The translations under genes and the position numbers were made by a program. DNA of 64,000 bases. Origin: Streptomyces endocoffeicus. Its GTDB lineage: Bacteria > Actinomycetota > Actinomycetes > Streptomycetales > Streptomycetaceae. This document shows positions 32,886 through 41,510 of the stretch, one piece after another. The stretch's first letter is position 1. Each line of letters begins with the position of its first letter. The stretch covers positions 1 to 64,000 of the forward strand of contig NZ_JAERRG010000010.1 of the NCBI RefSeq assembly GCF_016741935.1, given 5' to 3'. The notes below the pieces were generated by a model. The model did not search any database. It was not told the origin of the DNA and was given only the letters and a program-made list of their open reading frames with translations.

Positions 32886-35800
32886 TTACGCCTTGCGGAG
32901 GCGGAAGGTCAGGCCCAGGGGGGTGTCGGTGAATTCGTCGCCGTAGCCCTCTTCCCCGTCGCCCGCCGCGAAGTCGGTCGCGAGGACCTCGTCCGCGATC
33001 AGCTCGGCGTGGTCGCCAAGGGCCTGACGGAGCTCTTCGTCGGCCGACTGCCACCGCAGCGCGATCCGGTCGGCCACATCCAGCCCGCTGTTCTTACGGG
33101 CCTCCTGGATCAGCCGGATCGCGTCCCGGGCGAGACCCGCGCGCCGCAGCTCCGGGGTGATCTCCAGATCGAGGGCGACCGTGGCGCCCGCGTCGGAGGC
33201 GACCGACCAGCCCTCGCGCGGGGTCTCGGTGATGATGACCTCGTCGGGGGAGAGGGCGACCGTCTCGCCGGCCACCACGACCGACGCGTTTCCCTCGCGC
33301 AGCGCGACCGACAGCGCGGCCGCGTCGGCCTCCGCGATCGCCTTGGCGACCGGCTGGGTGCCCTTGCCGAAGCGCTTGCCCAGGGCGCGGAAGTTGGCCT
33401 TCGCGGTGGTGTCGACCAGCGAGCCGCCGACCTCGCTCAGCGACGCGAGCGAGGAGACGTTCAGCTCCTCCTCGATCTGGGCGCGCAGTTCGGCGCCGAG
33501 GGCTTCGAAGCCGGCGGCGGCGACCAGCGCGCGCGACAGCGGCTGGCGCGTCTTCACACCGGACTCCGCACGGGTCGCGCGCCCCAGCTCCACCAGGCGC
33601 CGCACGAGCGCCATCCGCTCCGAGAGGGCCGGGTCGATCATCGTCCGGTCGGGCTCCGGCCAGGTGGTCAGGTGCACGGAGGCCGGGGCCTCCGGGCTCA
33701 CCGGGACGACCAGGTCCTGCCAGACCCGCTCGGTGATGAAGGGCACCAGGGGCGCCATCAGCCGGGTGACCGTCTCGATGACGTCATGCAGGGTGCGCAT
33801 CGCGGCGGCGTCGCCCTGCCAGAAGCGGCGGCGGGAGCGGCGCACGTACCAGTTGGACAGGTCGTCGACGAAGGCCGACAGCAGCTTTCCGGCGCGCTGG
33901 GTGTCGTACGCCTCCAGGGACTCGGTGACCTGCTCGGTGAGCGTGCCCAGCTCGCCCAGCAGCCAGCGGTCCAGCAGCGGCCGCTCGGCCGGGGCCGGGT
34001 CGGCCGCGGACGGCGCCCAGCCCGAGGTGCGGGCGTACAGCGCCTGGAAGGCCACCGTGTTCCAGTAGGTGAGCAGCGTCTTGCGCACGACCTCCTGGAT
34101 GGTGCCGTGGCCCACCCGGCGGGCCGCCCACGGCGAGCCGCCCGCGGCCATGAACCAGCGCACCGCGTCCGCGCCGTGCTGATCCATCAGCGGGATGGGC
34201 TGAAGGATGTTGCCCAGGTGCTTGGACATCTTCCGGCCGTCCTCGGCCAGGATGTGACCGAGGCAGACCACGTTCTCGTACGAGGACTTATCGAAGACGA
34301 GCGTGCCGATCGCCATCAGCGTGTAGAACCAGCCCCGGGTCTGGTCGATGGCCTCGGAGATGAACTGCGCCGGGTAGCGCCGCTCGAAGAGCTCCTTGTT
34401 GCGGTACGGGTAGCCGTACTGCGCGAACGGCATCGAGCCCGAGTCGTACCAGGCGTCGATGACCTCGGGCACCCGCTCGGCCGTCAGCGAGCAGCCGTCG
34501 GCGGTGCAGGTGAAGGTGACCGCGTCGATGTACGGCCGGTGCGGGTCCAGACCGCTCTGGTCGGTGCCGGTCAGCTCGGAGAGCTCGGCAAGGGAACCGA
34601 CGCAGGTGAGATGGGACTCGGCACAGCGCCAGATGGGCAGCGGGGTGCCCCAGTAGCGATTCCGCGACAGCGCCCAGTCGATGTTGTTATTGAGCCAGTC
34701 GCCATAGCGACCGGTCTTGACCGACTCGGGATACCAGTTGGTCTTCTCGTTCTCCCGCAGCAGCGCGTCCTTGATCGCTGTGGTGCGGATGTACCAGGAC
34801 GGCTGGGCGTAGTAGAGCAGCGCCGTGTGGCAGCGCCAGCAGTGCGGGTAGCTGTGCTCGTACGGCACATGCCGGAACAGCAGCCCGCGCTCCTTGAGGT
34901 CCGCCGTCAGCGCCTCGTCGGCCTTCTTGAAGAACTGGCCGCCGACCAGGTCCAGGCCCTCCTCGAAGGTGCCGTCCGGGCGGACCGGGTTGACCACCGG
35001 CAGCCCGTAGGCCCGGCAGGTCAGCAGGTCGTCCTCACCGAAGGCGGGGGACTGGTGGACCAGACCGGTGCCGTCCTCGGTCGTCACGTAGTCGGCGTTG
35101 ACGACGTAGTGGGCGTCCGGGATCTCCACCAGCTCGAAGGGGCGCCGATAGTTCCAGCGCTCCATCTCGGCCCCGGTGAAGGACTCGCCGGTGACCGTCC
35201 AGCCCTCGCCGAGCGCCTTCTCGACCAGCGGCTCGGCGACGACCAGCTTCTCCTCGCCGTTGGTGGCGACCACATAGGGCACCTCCGGGTGCGCGGCCAC
35301 GGCGGTGTTGGAGACCAGGGTCCACGGCGTGGTCGTCCACACCAGCAGCGCCGCCTCGCCCGCCAGCGGGCCGGAGGTCAGCGGGAAGCGCACGAAGACG
35401 GAGGGGTCGACGACCGTCTCATAGCCCTGGGCCAGCTCGTGGTCGGACAGCCCGGTGCCGCAGCGCGGGCACCAGGGGGCGACGCGGTGGTCCTGGACCA
35501 GCAGCCCCTTGTCGAAGATCTCCTTGAGGGACCACCACACCGACTCGATGTACCCGGGGTTCATGGTCCAGTACGCGCCGTCGAGGTCGGTCCAGAACCC
35601 CATCCGGGTGGTGAGCTCGGCGAAGGCGTCGGTGTGCCGGGTGACGGACTCCCGGCACTTGGCGTTGAACTCGGCGATGCCGTACGCCTCGATGTCCTTC
35701 TTACCGTTGAAGCCCAGTTCCTTCTCGACCGCCAGCTCGACCGGCAGGCCGTGGCAGTCCCAGCCCGCCTTACGGTCGACGTGGTAGCCCCGCATGGTGC

Positions 35801-36023
35801 GGAAGCGGGGGAAGACGTCCTTGAAGACGCGGGCCTCGATGTGGTGGGCGCCCGGCATGCCGTTCGCGGTCGGGGGGCCCTCGTAGAAGACCCACTCGGG
35901 CCGTCCCTCGGACTGCTCGAGGCTACGGGCGAAGATCTTGTTCTCCCGCCAGAAGTCGAGCACGGCGTGCTCGAGGGCGGGCAGGTCGACCTGGGCGGGC
36001 ACCTGGCGGTACTGCGGCGTCAT
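32886..36023 (-). CDS. ileS: Isoleucyl-tRNA synthetase, GxHH variant
   Basis: A 1045-aa class Ia synthetase that charges tRNA-Ile. The HIGH-type signature reads GPPTANGMPGAHH (Gly58-Ala59-His60-His61), a GxHH arrangement instead of HxGH. The second signature is KMSKH at 598-602. WDCHGLPVE, the editing-domain segment WTTTPWTLVSNTA and the tRNA-binding helices are present. There is no C-terminal Cys4 zinc finger, consistent with the eukaryote-like IleRS2 type. ATG 36023 lies just after a T-box leader. GxHH IleRS2 enzymes have been reported to tolerate mupirocin at very high levels; that property is inferred here. Confidence 0.97.
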   Translation of the reverse strand: MTPQYRQVPAQVDLPALEHAVLDFWRENKIFARSLEQSEGRPEWVFYEGPPTANGMPGAHHIEARVFKDVFPRFRTMRGYHVDRKAGWDCHGLPVELAVEKELGFNGKKDIEAYGIAEFNAKCRESVTRHTDAFAELTTRMGFWTDLDGAYWTMNPGYIESVWWSLKEIFDKGLLVQDHRVAPWCPRCGTGLSDHELAQGYETVVDPSVFVRFPLTSGPLAGEAALLVWTTTPWTLVSNTAVAAHPEVPYVVATNGEEKLVVAEPLVEKALGEGWTVTGESFTGAEMERWNYRRPFELVEIPDAHYVVNADYVTTEDGTGLVHQSPAFGEDDLLTCRAYGLPVVNPVRPDGTFEEGLDLVGGQFFKKADEALTADLKERGLLFRHVPYEHSYPHCWRCHTALLYYAQPSWYIRTTAIKDALLRENEKTNWYPESVKTGRYGDWLNNNIDWALSRNRYWGTPLPIWRCAESHLTCVGSLAELSELTGTDQSGLDPHRPYIDAVTFTCTADGCSLTAERVPEVIDAWYDSGSMPFAQYGYPYRNKELFERRYPAQFISEAIDQTRGWFYTLMAIGTLVFDKSSYENVVCLGHILAEDGRKMSKHLGNILQPIPLMDQHGADAVRWFMAAGGSPWAARRVGHGTIQEVVRKTLLTYWNTVAFQALYARTSGWAPSAADPAPAERPLLDRWLLGELGTLTEQVTESLEAYDTQRAGKLLSAFVDDLSNWYVRRSRRRFWQGDAAAMRTLHDVIETVTRLMAPLVPFITERVWQDLVVPVSPEAPASVHLTTWPEPDRTMIDPALSERMALVRRLVELGRATRAESGVKTRQPLSRALVAAAGFEALGAELRAQIEEELNVSSLASLSEVGGSLVDTTAKANFRALGKRFGKGTQPVAKAIAEADAAALSVALREGNASVVVAGETVALSPDEVIITETPREGWSVASDAGATVALDLEITPELRRAGLARDAIRLIQEARKNSGLDVADRIALRWQSADEELRQALGDHAELIADEVLATDFAAGDGEEGYGDEFTDTPLGLTFRLRKA

Positions 36024-36036
36024 CGGGGCTCTTCTT

Positions 36037-36299
36037 CCTCCGGCGGACACGTGCTCTTCCGTTTCCGTCGGAGGGACGAGAGCCGTGCGCTCCCGCGGTA
36101 CCACCCTCCTTGACCGGCAGCGGCTGGCTCCCGGCCCCCTCATTGGGATCGCGATGCCGGTTCTACTGACCCAGGGCGGGCGTTCTTCCGGCGGCTCCGG
36201 GGTGATCCTTCACATCGCGCTCGCCCCCGGGCTCACACCGTCCCCGGGTCGCTCTGGGCCGCCTACGACGCTACTCGTCCCCATCCATGCCTTTCGCTG
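36037..36299 (-). promoter_or_regulatory. T-box riboswitch of ileS, isoleucine specifier
   Basis: On the minus strand the leader carries the canonical T-box AGGGTGGTACCGCGGGA (36107-36091). An AUC (Ile) specifier is in GUGAAGGAUCACC (36206-36204), and the preceding stem-I segments are present. Downstream, CCTCCGACGG (36074-36065) can pair with CCGCCGGAGG (36046-36037), which contains the Shine-Dalgarno GGAGG. This suits translational control: uncharged tRNA-Ile would disrupt the sequestering stem. Actinobacterial ileS T-boxes of this translational kind are known. Confidence 0.92.
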
Positions 36300-36305
36300 C
36301 GCCCC

Positions 36306-36311
36306 AGTGTA
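36306..36311 (-). promoter_or_regulatory. Candidate -10 element for ileS leader
   Basis: TACACT on the minus strand would start transcription near 36299, where the T-box stem I begins. No clear -35 is seen. Confidence 0.4.
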
Positions 36312-36664
36312 CGGGGCCGAGGCGACCGGGGCCGACCGAATATGGCACGGCTGGGGCACTGCTCGGTCACCGCTGGGGCACTGCTGGGGCACTGCGCCGA
36401 GTGGGGGACGGCCGGGTCCGCGGACCGACCCGAATGGCCGGACGCCGGGGGCCGCGATCAGGACAGTCACGCTGGGTCACCTCTGGGTACCGGATCCCGG
36501 ACGGATTACCGGACGTGGAGTGGGGCACAACGGTGGAGACCGGGTTGTCGTACGGGCAAGCCGGGCGAATCGGGCGGCGTGCCCCGTTGCCGCCCGCCCG
36601 GAGTCGATTTATCGTTCCGGAACGATTCGCGCGCAAGATCACAATATGTGAAGGGGCCGCGGCC
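36312..36664. other. Intergenic region before the DksA-like gene
   Basis: These 353 bp show no gene. CTGGGGCACTG occurs three times at 36351-36394. The main feature is the perfect 16-bp palindrome ATCGTTCCGGAACGAT (36611-36626), 38 bp upstream of the DksA-like start, in a good position for an operator. Confidence 0.55.
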
Positions 36665-37405
36665 ATGGTGGCGAGAAAGACCACCGTGCAGAAGAGCACG
36701 GCGAAGGCGACGAAGGCCGCGCCCGGCAAGGAGAGCGCCTCGGGCAAGAAGGCCGTCGACAAGACCGCGGCACCCGGCAGGGCCGCCGCGCAAGGCGCCG
36801 CCAAGGCGGCGAAGAAGAGCGCACCGAAGAAGAAGTCGGAGACGCCCGCCAAGAAGGCCGCGCCCGCCGACAAGGCGGTGCCCGCGAAGAAGACGGGAGC
36901 CAGGAAAGTGGTTGCGAAGAAGACCTCGGGTGGTGCGCCGACCGGCAAGAAGGCCACGACGACCGCGCCGCCCCTGCCCAAGGCCCGTGCGGCGGGCGCC
37001 CCCGTCGACCCCAGCGAGCTCGCGGTCCGCCCCGGCGAGGACCCCTGGTCGGCCGAGGAGGTGGACGAGGCGCGCGCCGGGCTGCTGACCGAGGCCGGCC
37101 GGCTGCGCACCGAGATCCTCGCCTCCGAGGAGGCGATCACCGGGCTGATGCGCGACTCCGGCGACGGCGCGGGTGACGACCAGGCCGACACCGGTACCAA
37201 GAACATCACCCGCGAGCATGAGATGGCCCTGGCCGGGAACGCCCGCGAGATGCTGCTGCAGACCGAGCGGGCCCTGGACCGGCTGGACACCGCGACGTAC
37301 GGGCTGTGCGAGAGCTGCGGCAACCCGATCGGCAAGGCGCGGATGCAGGCGTTCCCCCGCGCCACGCTGTGCGTCGAGTGCAAGCAGCGCCAGGAGCGGC
37401 GCTGA
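36665..37405 (+). CDS. TraR/DksA zinc-finger protein with Lys/Ala-rich tail
   Basis: A 246-aa protein in two parts. Residues 1-105 are very rich in Lys, Ala and Pro (repeated AKK, KKS and PAKK units), like histone H1 tails. Residues 115-246 form a DksA/TraR module: an acidic helical region (WSAEEVDEARAGLLTEAGRLRTEILASEE) and a four-Cys zinc finger (CESCGNPIGKARMQAFPRATLCVECKQRQERR). DksA proteins act on RNA polymerase through the secondary channel; the tail may bind DNA or RNA. ATG 36665 has AAGGGG upstream. Confidence 0.9.
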   Translation: MVARKTTVQKSTAKATKAAPGKESASGKKAVDKTAAPGRAAAQGAAKAAKKSAPKKKSETPAKKAAPADKAVPAKKTGARKVVAKKTSGGAPTGKKATTTAPPLPKARAAGAPVDPSELAVRPGEDPWSAEEVDEARAGLLTEAGRLRTEILASEEAITGLMRDSGDGAGDDQADTGTKNITREHEMALAGNAREMLLQTERALDRLDTATYGLCESCGNPIGKARMQAFPRATLCVECKQRQERR

Positions 37406-37475
37406 CGCCCGTACGTGTGTGCCGTACCCTCGTCCCTCACAGGGGGAGACAGGCTCACGAGGTTGAGGGACTCAC

Positions 37476-38063
37476 GTGACAGAGGCGGAGCAGGCCATCG
37501 GTACGCCGGACGCGGGGAAGGCAGAGGGGGGCGCCGGGACCAGCGCCGCCGGATCCGGTGAGGCCGCGGCGGGCAGGGGCAAGCGGCGTGTCGGGGTGCT
37601 CCTCACGGTCGCTGCGCTGGCCTATCTGATCGATCTGACCAGCAAGCTGGCCGTGGTCGCGAAGCTGGAGCATCACGCTCCGGTCGAGGTGATCGGCACC
37701 TGGCTGCAGTTCGAGGTGATCCGCAACCGGGGGGCCGCGTTCGGCTTCGGCGAGGCCATGACCATCGTCTTCACGGTGATCGCGGTCGGTGTCATCGTGG
37801 TGATCGCGCGGCTGGCCCGCAAGCTCCACAGCCTGCCCTGGGCCATCGCGCTCGGACTGCTGCTCGGCGGCGCCTTCGGCAATCTCACCGACCGGGTCTT
37901 CCGGGCGCCCGGGGATTTCCAGGGGGCGGTCGTCGACTTCATCGCGCCCTCCCACTTCGCGGTCTTCAACCTCGCCGACTCGGCCATCGTGTGCGGCGGC
38001 TTCCTGATCGTGATCCTGTCCTTCCGCGGTCTGGACCCGGACGGCACGGTCCACAAGGACTGA
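37476..38063 (+). CDS. lspA: Lipoprotein signal peptidase (signal peptidase II)
   Basis: A 195-aa membrane aspartyl protease that removes signal peptides of diacylated prolipoproteins. A 35-residue Gly/Ala tail precedes four membrane helices. The catalytic aspartates are Asp139 in GNLTDRVFRAPG and Asp168 in FNLADSAI; VIRNRGAAFGFG is the usual NxGxAF motif. The GTG start at 37476 has GAGGGA upstream. The family is inhibited by globomycin. Confidence 0.96.
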   Translation: MTEAEQAIGTPDAGKAEGGAGTSAAGSGEAAAGRGKRRVGVLLTVAALAYLIDLTSKLAVVAKLEHHAPVEVIGTWLQFEVIRNRGAAFGFGEAMTIVFTVIAVGVIVVIARLARKLHSLPWAIALGLLLGGAFGNLTDRVFRAPGDFQGAVVDFIAPSHFAVFNLADSAIVCGGFLIVILSFRGLDPDGTVHKD

Positions 38064-38157
38064 CCGGGGCCGGCACCGGTCCGGTCCCGGGAGGGGCGTT
38101 ACGGCCGGTATCCGACGGGCGTACGAACCGGTGCTCCCGGTCCGGCATACTCGTCAG

Positions 38158-39099
38158 GTGAGTACGATTCCCGAGATCCGCACCCTGCCCGTACCGGACG
38201 GTCTGGAGGGCGAGCGCGTCGACGCCGCGATCGCCCGCATGTTCGGTTTCTCCCGGACCAAGGCGGCCGAGCTGGCCGCCGCCGGAAAGGTGCAGCTCGA
38301 CGGCAGCGTCGCCGGGAAGTCCGACCGGGTCTCCGGGGGCGCCTGGCTCGAGGTCGAGCTGCCGCAGGCCGCGCCGCCGGTGCGGATCGTCGCCGAGCCC
38401 GTCGAGGGCATGGACATCGTGCACGACGACGAGGACATCGTGGTCGTCTCCAAGCCGGTCGGCGTCGCGGCCCACCCCAGCCCCGGCTGGACCGGCCCCA
38501 CCGTGATCGGCGGGCTCGCCGCCGCCGGATTCCGCGTCTCCACCTCGGGCGCCGCCGAGCGTCAGGGGATCGTGCACCGGCTGGACGTCGGCACCTCCGG
38601 GCTGATGGTCGTCGCCAAGTCCGAACTCGCGTACTCCGTGCTCAAGCAGGCATTCCGCGAGCGCACCGTGGACAAGCGCTACCACGCGCTGGTCCAGGGC
38701 CACCCGGACCCGCTGAGCGGCACCATCGACGCCCCGATCGGCCGCCATCCCCAGCACGACTACAAGTGGGCGGTGACCGCGGACGGCAAGCCGAGCGTCA
38801 CCCACTACGACCTCATCGAGGCGTTCCGGGCCGCGAGCCTGCTGGACATCAAGCTGGAGACCGGCCGCACCCACCAGATCCGGGTGCATATGGCGGCCCA
38901 CCGCCACCCCTGCGTCGGCGACCTCACCTACGGCGCGGACCCGACGCTCGCCAAGCGGCTGAAGCTGACCCGGCAGTGGCTGCACGCCGTGCGGCTCGGC
39001 TTCGAGCACCCCGCGCACGGCGGATGGGTCGAGTTCGAGAGCTCCTACCCGGACGATCTGCGCGGGGCGCTGGACATCGTGAAGGCGGAGAGCGCGTGA
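38158..39099 (+). CDS. RluD-family pseudouridine synthase
   Basis: A 313-aa RluA/RluD-family enzyme that isomerises uridines in rRNA. An S4 domain (RVDAAIARMFGFSRTKAAELAAAGKVQLDG) is followed by the catalytic domain, with Asp143 in HRLDVGTSGLMVVAK, KRYHALVQG and LETGRTHQIRVHMA. Position after lspA is the common arrangement. The start has no Shine-Dalgarno, and CATACT lies just upstream of the GTG, so the message may be leaderless. The exact target uridines are unknown. Confidence 0.93.
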   Translation: MSTIPEIRTLPVPDGLEGERVDAAIARMFGFSRTKAAELAAAGKVQLDGSVAGKSDRVSGGAWLEVELPQAAPPVRIVAEPVEGMDIVHDDEDIVVVSKPVGVAAHPSPGWTGPTVIGGLAAAGFRVSTSGAAERQGIVHRLDVGTSGLMVVAKSELAYSVLKQAFRERTVDKRYHALVQGHPDPLSGTIDAPIGRHPQHDYKWAVTADGKPSVTHYDLIEAFRAASLLDIKLETGRTHQIRVHMAAHRHPCVGDLTYGADPTLAKRLKLTRQWLHAVRLGFEHPAHGGWVEFESSYPDDLRGALDIVKAESA

Positions 39100-39560
39100 T
39101 CGAGGTCGTGGCCGACGGGGACCTGTCCGGCTGCTTCGCGGTCCGCCGCGAGGTCTTCGTGGTGGAGCAGCGGATCCCCGAGGAGGAGGAGATGGACGCG
39201 TACGACGCGCCTGCCGTCCACCTCCTGGCCACCGACGACGGGGGCCGCCCGGTGGGCACCGTCCGCTTCCTGCACGGCGCCGCCGCGGACAAGAAGTACG
39301 GCCACGCCGGTGTCGACGGCGCCACCACCGCCGTGCTCGGCCGCCTCGCGGTGACCCGGGCGGCGCGGGGCACGGGGCTGGGGGCCGACCTGGTCCGGGC
39401 CGTCGAGGCGGAGGCCCACCGGCGCGGTCTGGCCGAGGTCTATCTGGAGTCCCAGACCCATGCGCTCGGCTTCTACGAGCGGCTGGGCTACGAGGCGTTC
39501 GGCGCCGAGTTCGACGAGGGCGGCGGCATTCCGCACCGCGCGATGCGACGGTCGTTGTAG
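39096..39560 (+). CDS. GNAT-family N-acetyltransferase
   Basis: A 154-aa GNAT protein resembling the ElaA/YjcF type. The N-terminus has VRREVFVVEQRIPEEEEMDAYD, and the acetyl-CoA site is LGRLAVTRAARGTGLGADLVRAVEAEA. FYERLGYEAFGAEFDEGGIPH-type residues end the domain. The substrate is unknown. It overlaps the pseudouridine synthase stop by four bases (GTGA), so it is coupled to that gene. Confidence 0.9.
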   Translation: MIEVVADGDLSGCFAVRREVFVVEQRIPEEEEMDAYDAPAVHLLATDDGGRPVGTVRFLHGAAADKKYGHAGVDGATTAVLGRLAVTRAARGTGLGADLVRAVEAEAHRRGLAEVYLESQTHALGFYERLGYEAFGAEFDEGGGIPHRAMRRSL

Positions 39561-39576
39561 CGGCGGGCGGCCGGGC

Positions 39577-40716
39577 TCACGGTGAGTGCCGGGCGTCCTT
39601 GCGCAGCCCGTCCTCGAAGCGGGCGAAGTGGTCGTGGCGCTCACGGCGGCGCTCGCTCTCCGGCAGCGTTTGCGGGGCCCGCGCGGCCGGGGCGGTGGCG
39701 ATGCGCGGCAGCGCGTACGGATGGGTGTCCCGCAGCCATGTGATCATCTTCTCGCGCACCTCACAGCGCACGGTCCACGCGTCGTCCGGGTCCCGCGCCG
39801 TGATGAGCGCCCGCACCATGATGGTGCTCGGGGTGGTGTCCGTCACCACCAGGTTCCAGTCCCGGCCGTCCCAGGCCGGGGACTTCTGCACGATCTCGCG
39901 CAGGTGCTCCCGCATCTCCTCGATGGGCGCGGTGTGGTCCAGGTGGAAGTAGACCGTGGCCACCTTCTGGGTGCCGCCCCGCGACCAGTTCTCGAACGGC
40001 TTGTTGGTGAAGTACGACACCGGCATGGTGATGCGGCGCTCGTCCCAGGTCCGTACGGACAGGAAGGTCAGCGTGATCTCCTCGACCGTGCCCCACTCGC
40101 CGTCCACGACCACCGTGTCGCCGATCCGCACCATGTCGCCGAAGGCGATCTGCAGCCCCGCGAAGAGGTTTCCCAGCGTGGACTGGGCGGCCACACCGGC
40201 GACCACCCCGAGGATCCCGGCGGAGGCCAGCATGGAGGTGCCGACCGTGCGCATCGTCGGGAAGGTCAGCAGCATGGCCGAGGCCGCCACCACGCCGACG
40301 ATCGCGGCCACCACCCGCTGGATCAGCGTCACCTGGGTGCGCACCCGGCGCACCCGCGCGGGGTCGTGCGCGCTGGAGGAGGCGTAGCGGAAGTAGGAGG
40401 ACTCCACCACGGCCGAGGAGACCCGCACCATGAGCCACGCCGTGGCCGCGATGAGCACCAGCGCGAGCAACTGGCCGATCGCCGACCCGTGCTCCCGGAC
40501 GACCCTCGCCTGCGTCTCGTCGTACGAACCGCTCAGCAGCGCCGTGCACACGGTCACCTGAAGAGGGAGCCGGCATTGGCGCAGATGACCCCACAGGGGG
40601 GTCTCGGGATGCCGGGCATCGACCCTCCGCAGCAGCCAGTCGACGGCCCAGCCGATGAACAGCGTGATGGCCAGTGAGCCGCCGATGACAATGAGCGGAC
40701 GCAGCACGTCCTCCAT
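39577..40716 (-). CDS. MscS-family mechanosensitive channel
   Basis: A 379-aa membrane protein. Membrane helices occur near residues 10-25 and 80-95, with the MscS core from about 130. The pore-lining region is STLGNLFAGLQIAFGDMVRIGDTVVVDG, followed by the beta domain EWGTVEEITLTFLSVRTWDERRITMPVSYF. The C-terminal 50 residues are charged. The family relieves osmotic pressure. ATG 40716 is chosen over GTG 40722 because GAGG then lies nine bases upstream. Only 16 bp separate it from the convergent GNAT gene. Confidence 0.93.
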   Translation of the reverse strand: MEDVLRPLIVIGGSLAITLFIGWAVDWLLRRVDARHPETPLWGHLRQCRLPLQVTVCTALLSGSYDETQARVVREHGSAIGQLLALVLIAATAWLMVRVSSAVVESSYFRYASSSAHDPARVRRVRTQVTLIQRVVAAIVGVVAASAMLLTFPTMRTVGTSMLASAGILGVVAGVAAQSTLGNLFAGLQIAFGDMVRIGDTVVVDGEWGTVEEITLTFLSVRTWDERRITMPVSYFTNKPFENWSRGGTQKVATVYFHLDHTAPIEEMREHLREIVQKSPAWDGRDWNLVVTDTTPSTIMVRALITARDPDDAWTVRCEVREKMITWLRDTHPYALPRIATAPAARAPQTLPESERRRERHDHFARFEDGLRKDARHSP

Positions 40717-40847
40717 GGACACCTACCTCATCCTTCCCAGGGGAGACTCCAGGGTGTCCTGTCCCGCCTTCCCCGGATCGGGCGCCCTCAGACTGTGACT
40801 GGCACGATAGGAGGGGGCGATCCACGGAAAGTGAAACGGGAAGGAAA

Positions 40848-41438
40848 GTGACGGCGGTGGCCGATACCTCGACGATTGTGCTGTTCCACTCCGCGTACGG
40901 GCTGCGGCCGGCCGTGCACGAGGCGGCGGACCGGCTGCGCGCGGCCGGGCATGAGGTGGTCGTGCCGGACCTGTACGAGGGGGAGACCGCCGAGACCGTC
41001 GAGGACGGCATGGTGATCAAGGAGCGGATCGGCCGGGACGAGCTGCTGAAACGGGCCATTACCGCCGCCGCGCCGTACTCGGACCGCGGGCTGGTCTACG
41101 CCGGTTTCTCGCTCGGCGGCTCCCTGGCGCAGAACCTGGCGCTGGCCGACGACAAGGCGCGCGGACTGCTCCTGCTGCACGGCACCTCGGACATCGCCGA
41201 CGACGCCGCGGCCGACGACCTGCCGGTGCAGCTGCATGTGGCCGACCCCGACCCGTTCGAGCCGCACGACTGGCTCAACGCCTGGTATCTGCGGATGCGG
41301 CGGGCCGGTGCCGATGTGGAGGTCTTCCGCTACGGCGGGGCCGGGCACATCTTCACCGACCCCGAGCTGCCGGACTACGACAAGGAGGCCGCCGAGGCCA
41401 CCTGGCGGGTGGCGCTCGGCTTCCTGGCGAGCCTCTGA
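40848..41438 (+). CDS. Dienelactone hydrolase family protein
   Basis: A 196-aa alpha/beta hydrolase. The nucleophile elbow is YAGFSLGGSLAQNLAL (Ser rather than the Cys of classical dienelactone hydrolases), and the triad His is in YGGAGHIFTDPELPDYDKEAAE. The N-terminus reads IVLFHSAYGLRPAVHEAADRLRAAGHEVVVPDLYEG. The natural substrate is unknown. GTG 40848 has AAGGA only two bases before it; GTG 40857 is possible and better spaced. Confidence 0.88.
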   Translation: MTAVADTSTIVLFHSAYGLRPAVHEAADRLRAAGHEVVVPDLYEGETAETVEDGMVIKERIGRDELLKRAITAAAPYSDRGLVYAGFSLGGSLAQNLALADDKARGLLLLHGTSDIADDAAADDLPVQLHVADPDPFEPHDWLNAWYLRMRRAGADVEVFRYGGAGHIFTDPELPDYDKEAAEATWRVALGFLASL

Positions 41439-41446
41439 GCCTTCGA

Positions 41447-41510
41447 CGCACGGGTGGGCCCTAACGTACGGGTGGGTCCTAACGTACGGGCGAGCCCTAT
41501 CGCACGGGCG
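41447..41510. repeat. 18-bp tandem repeat carrying the phoD stop codon in each unit
   Basis: About three and a half copies of an 18-bp unit run across the end of phoD. On the minus strand the units read as GCCCGTGCGATAGGGCTC, GCCCGTACGTTAGGACCC, ACCCGTACGTTAGGGCCC and a partial copy. Each full unit contains TAG. As the unit is six codons long, the stop recurs in frame. Confidence 0.8.

Noticed and set aside
33009..36113. 1034-codon frame antisense to ileS
   Set aside because: Same shadow effect; ileS is intact and the T-box fits only the minus strand.
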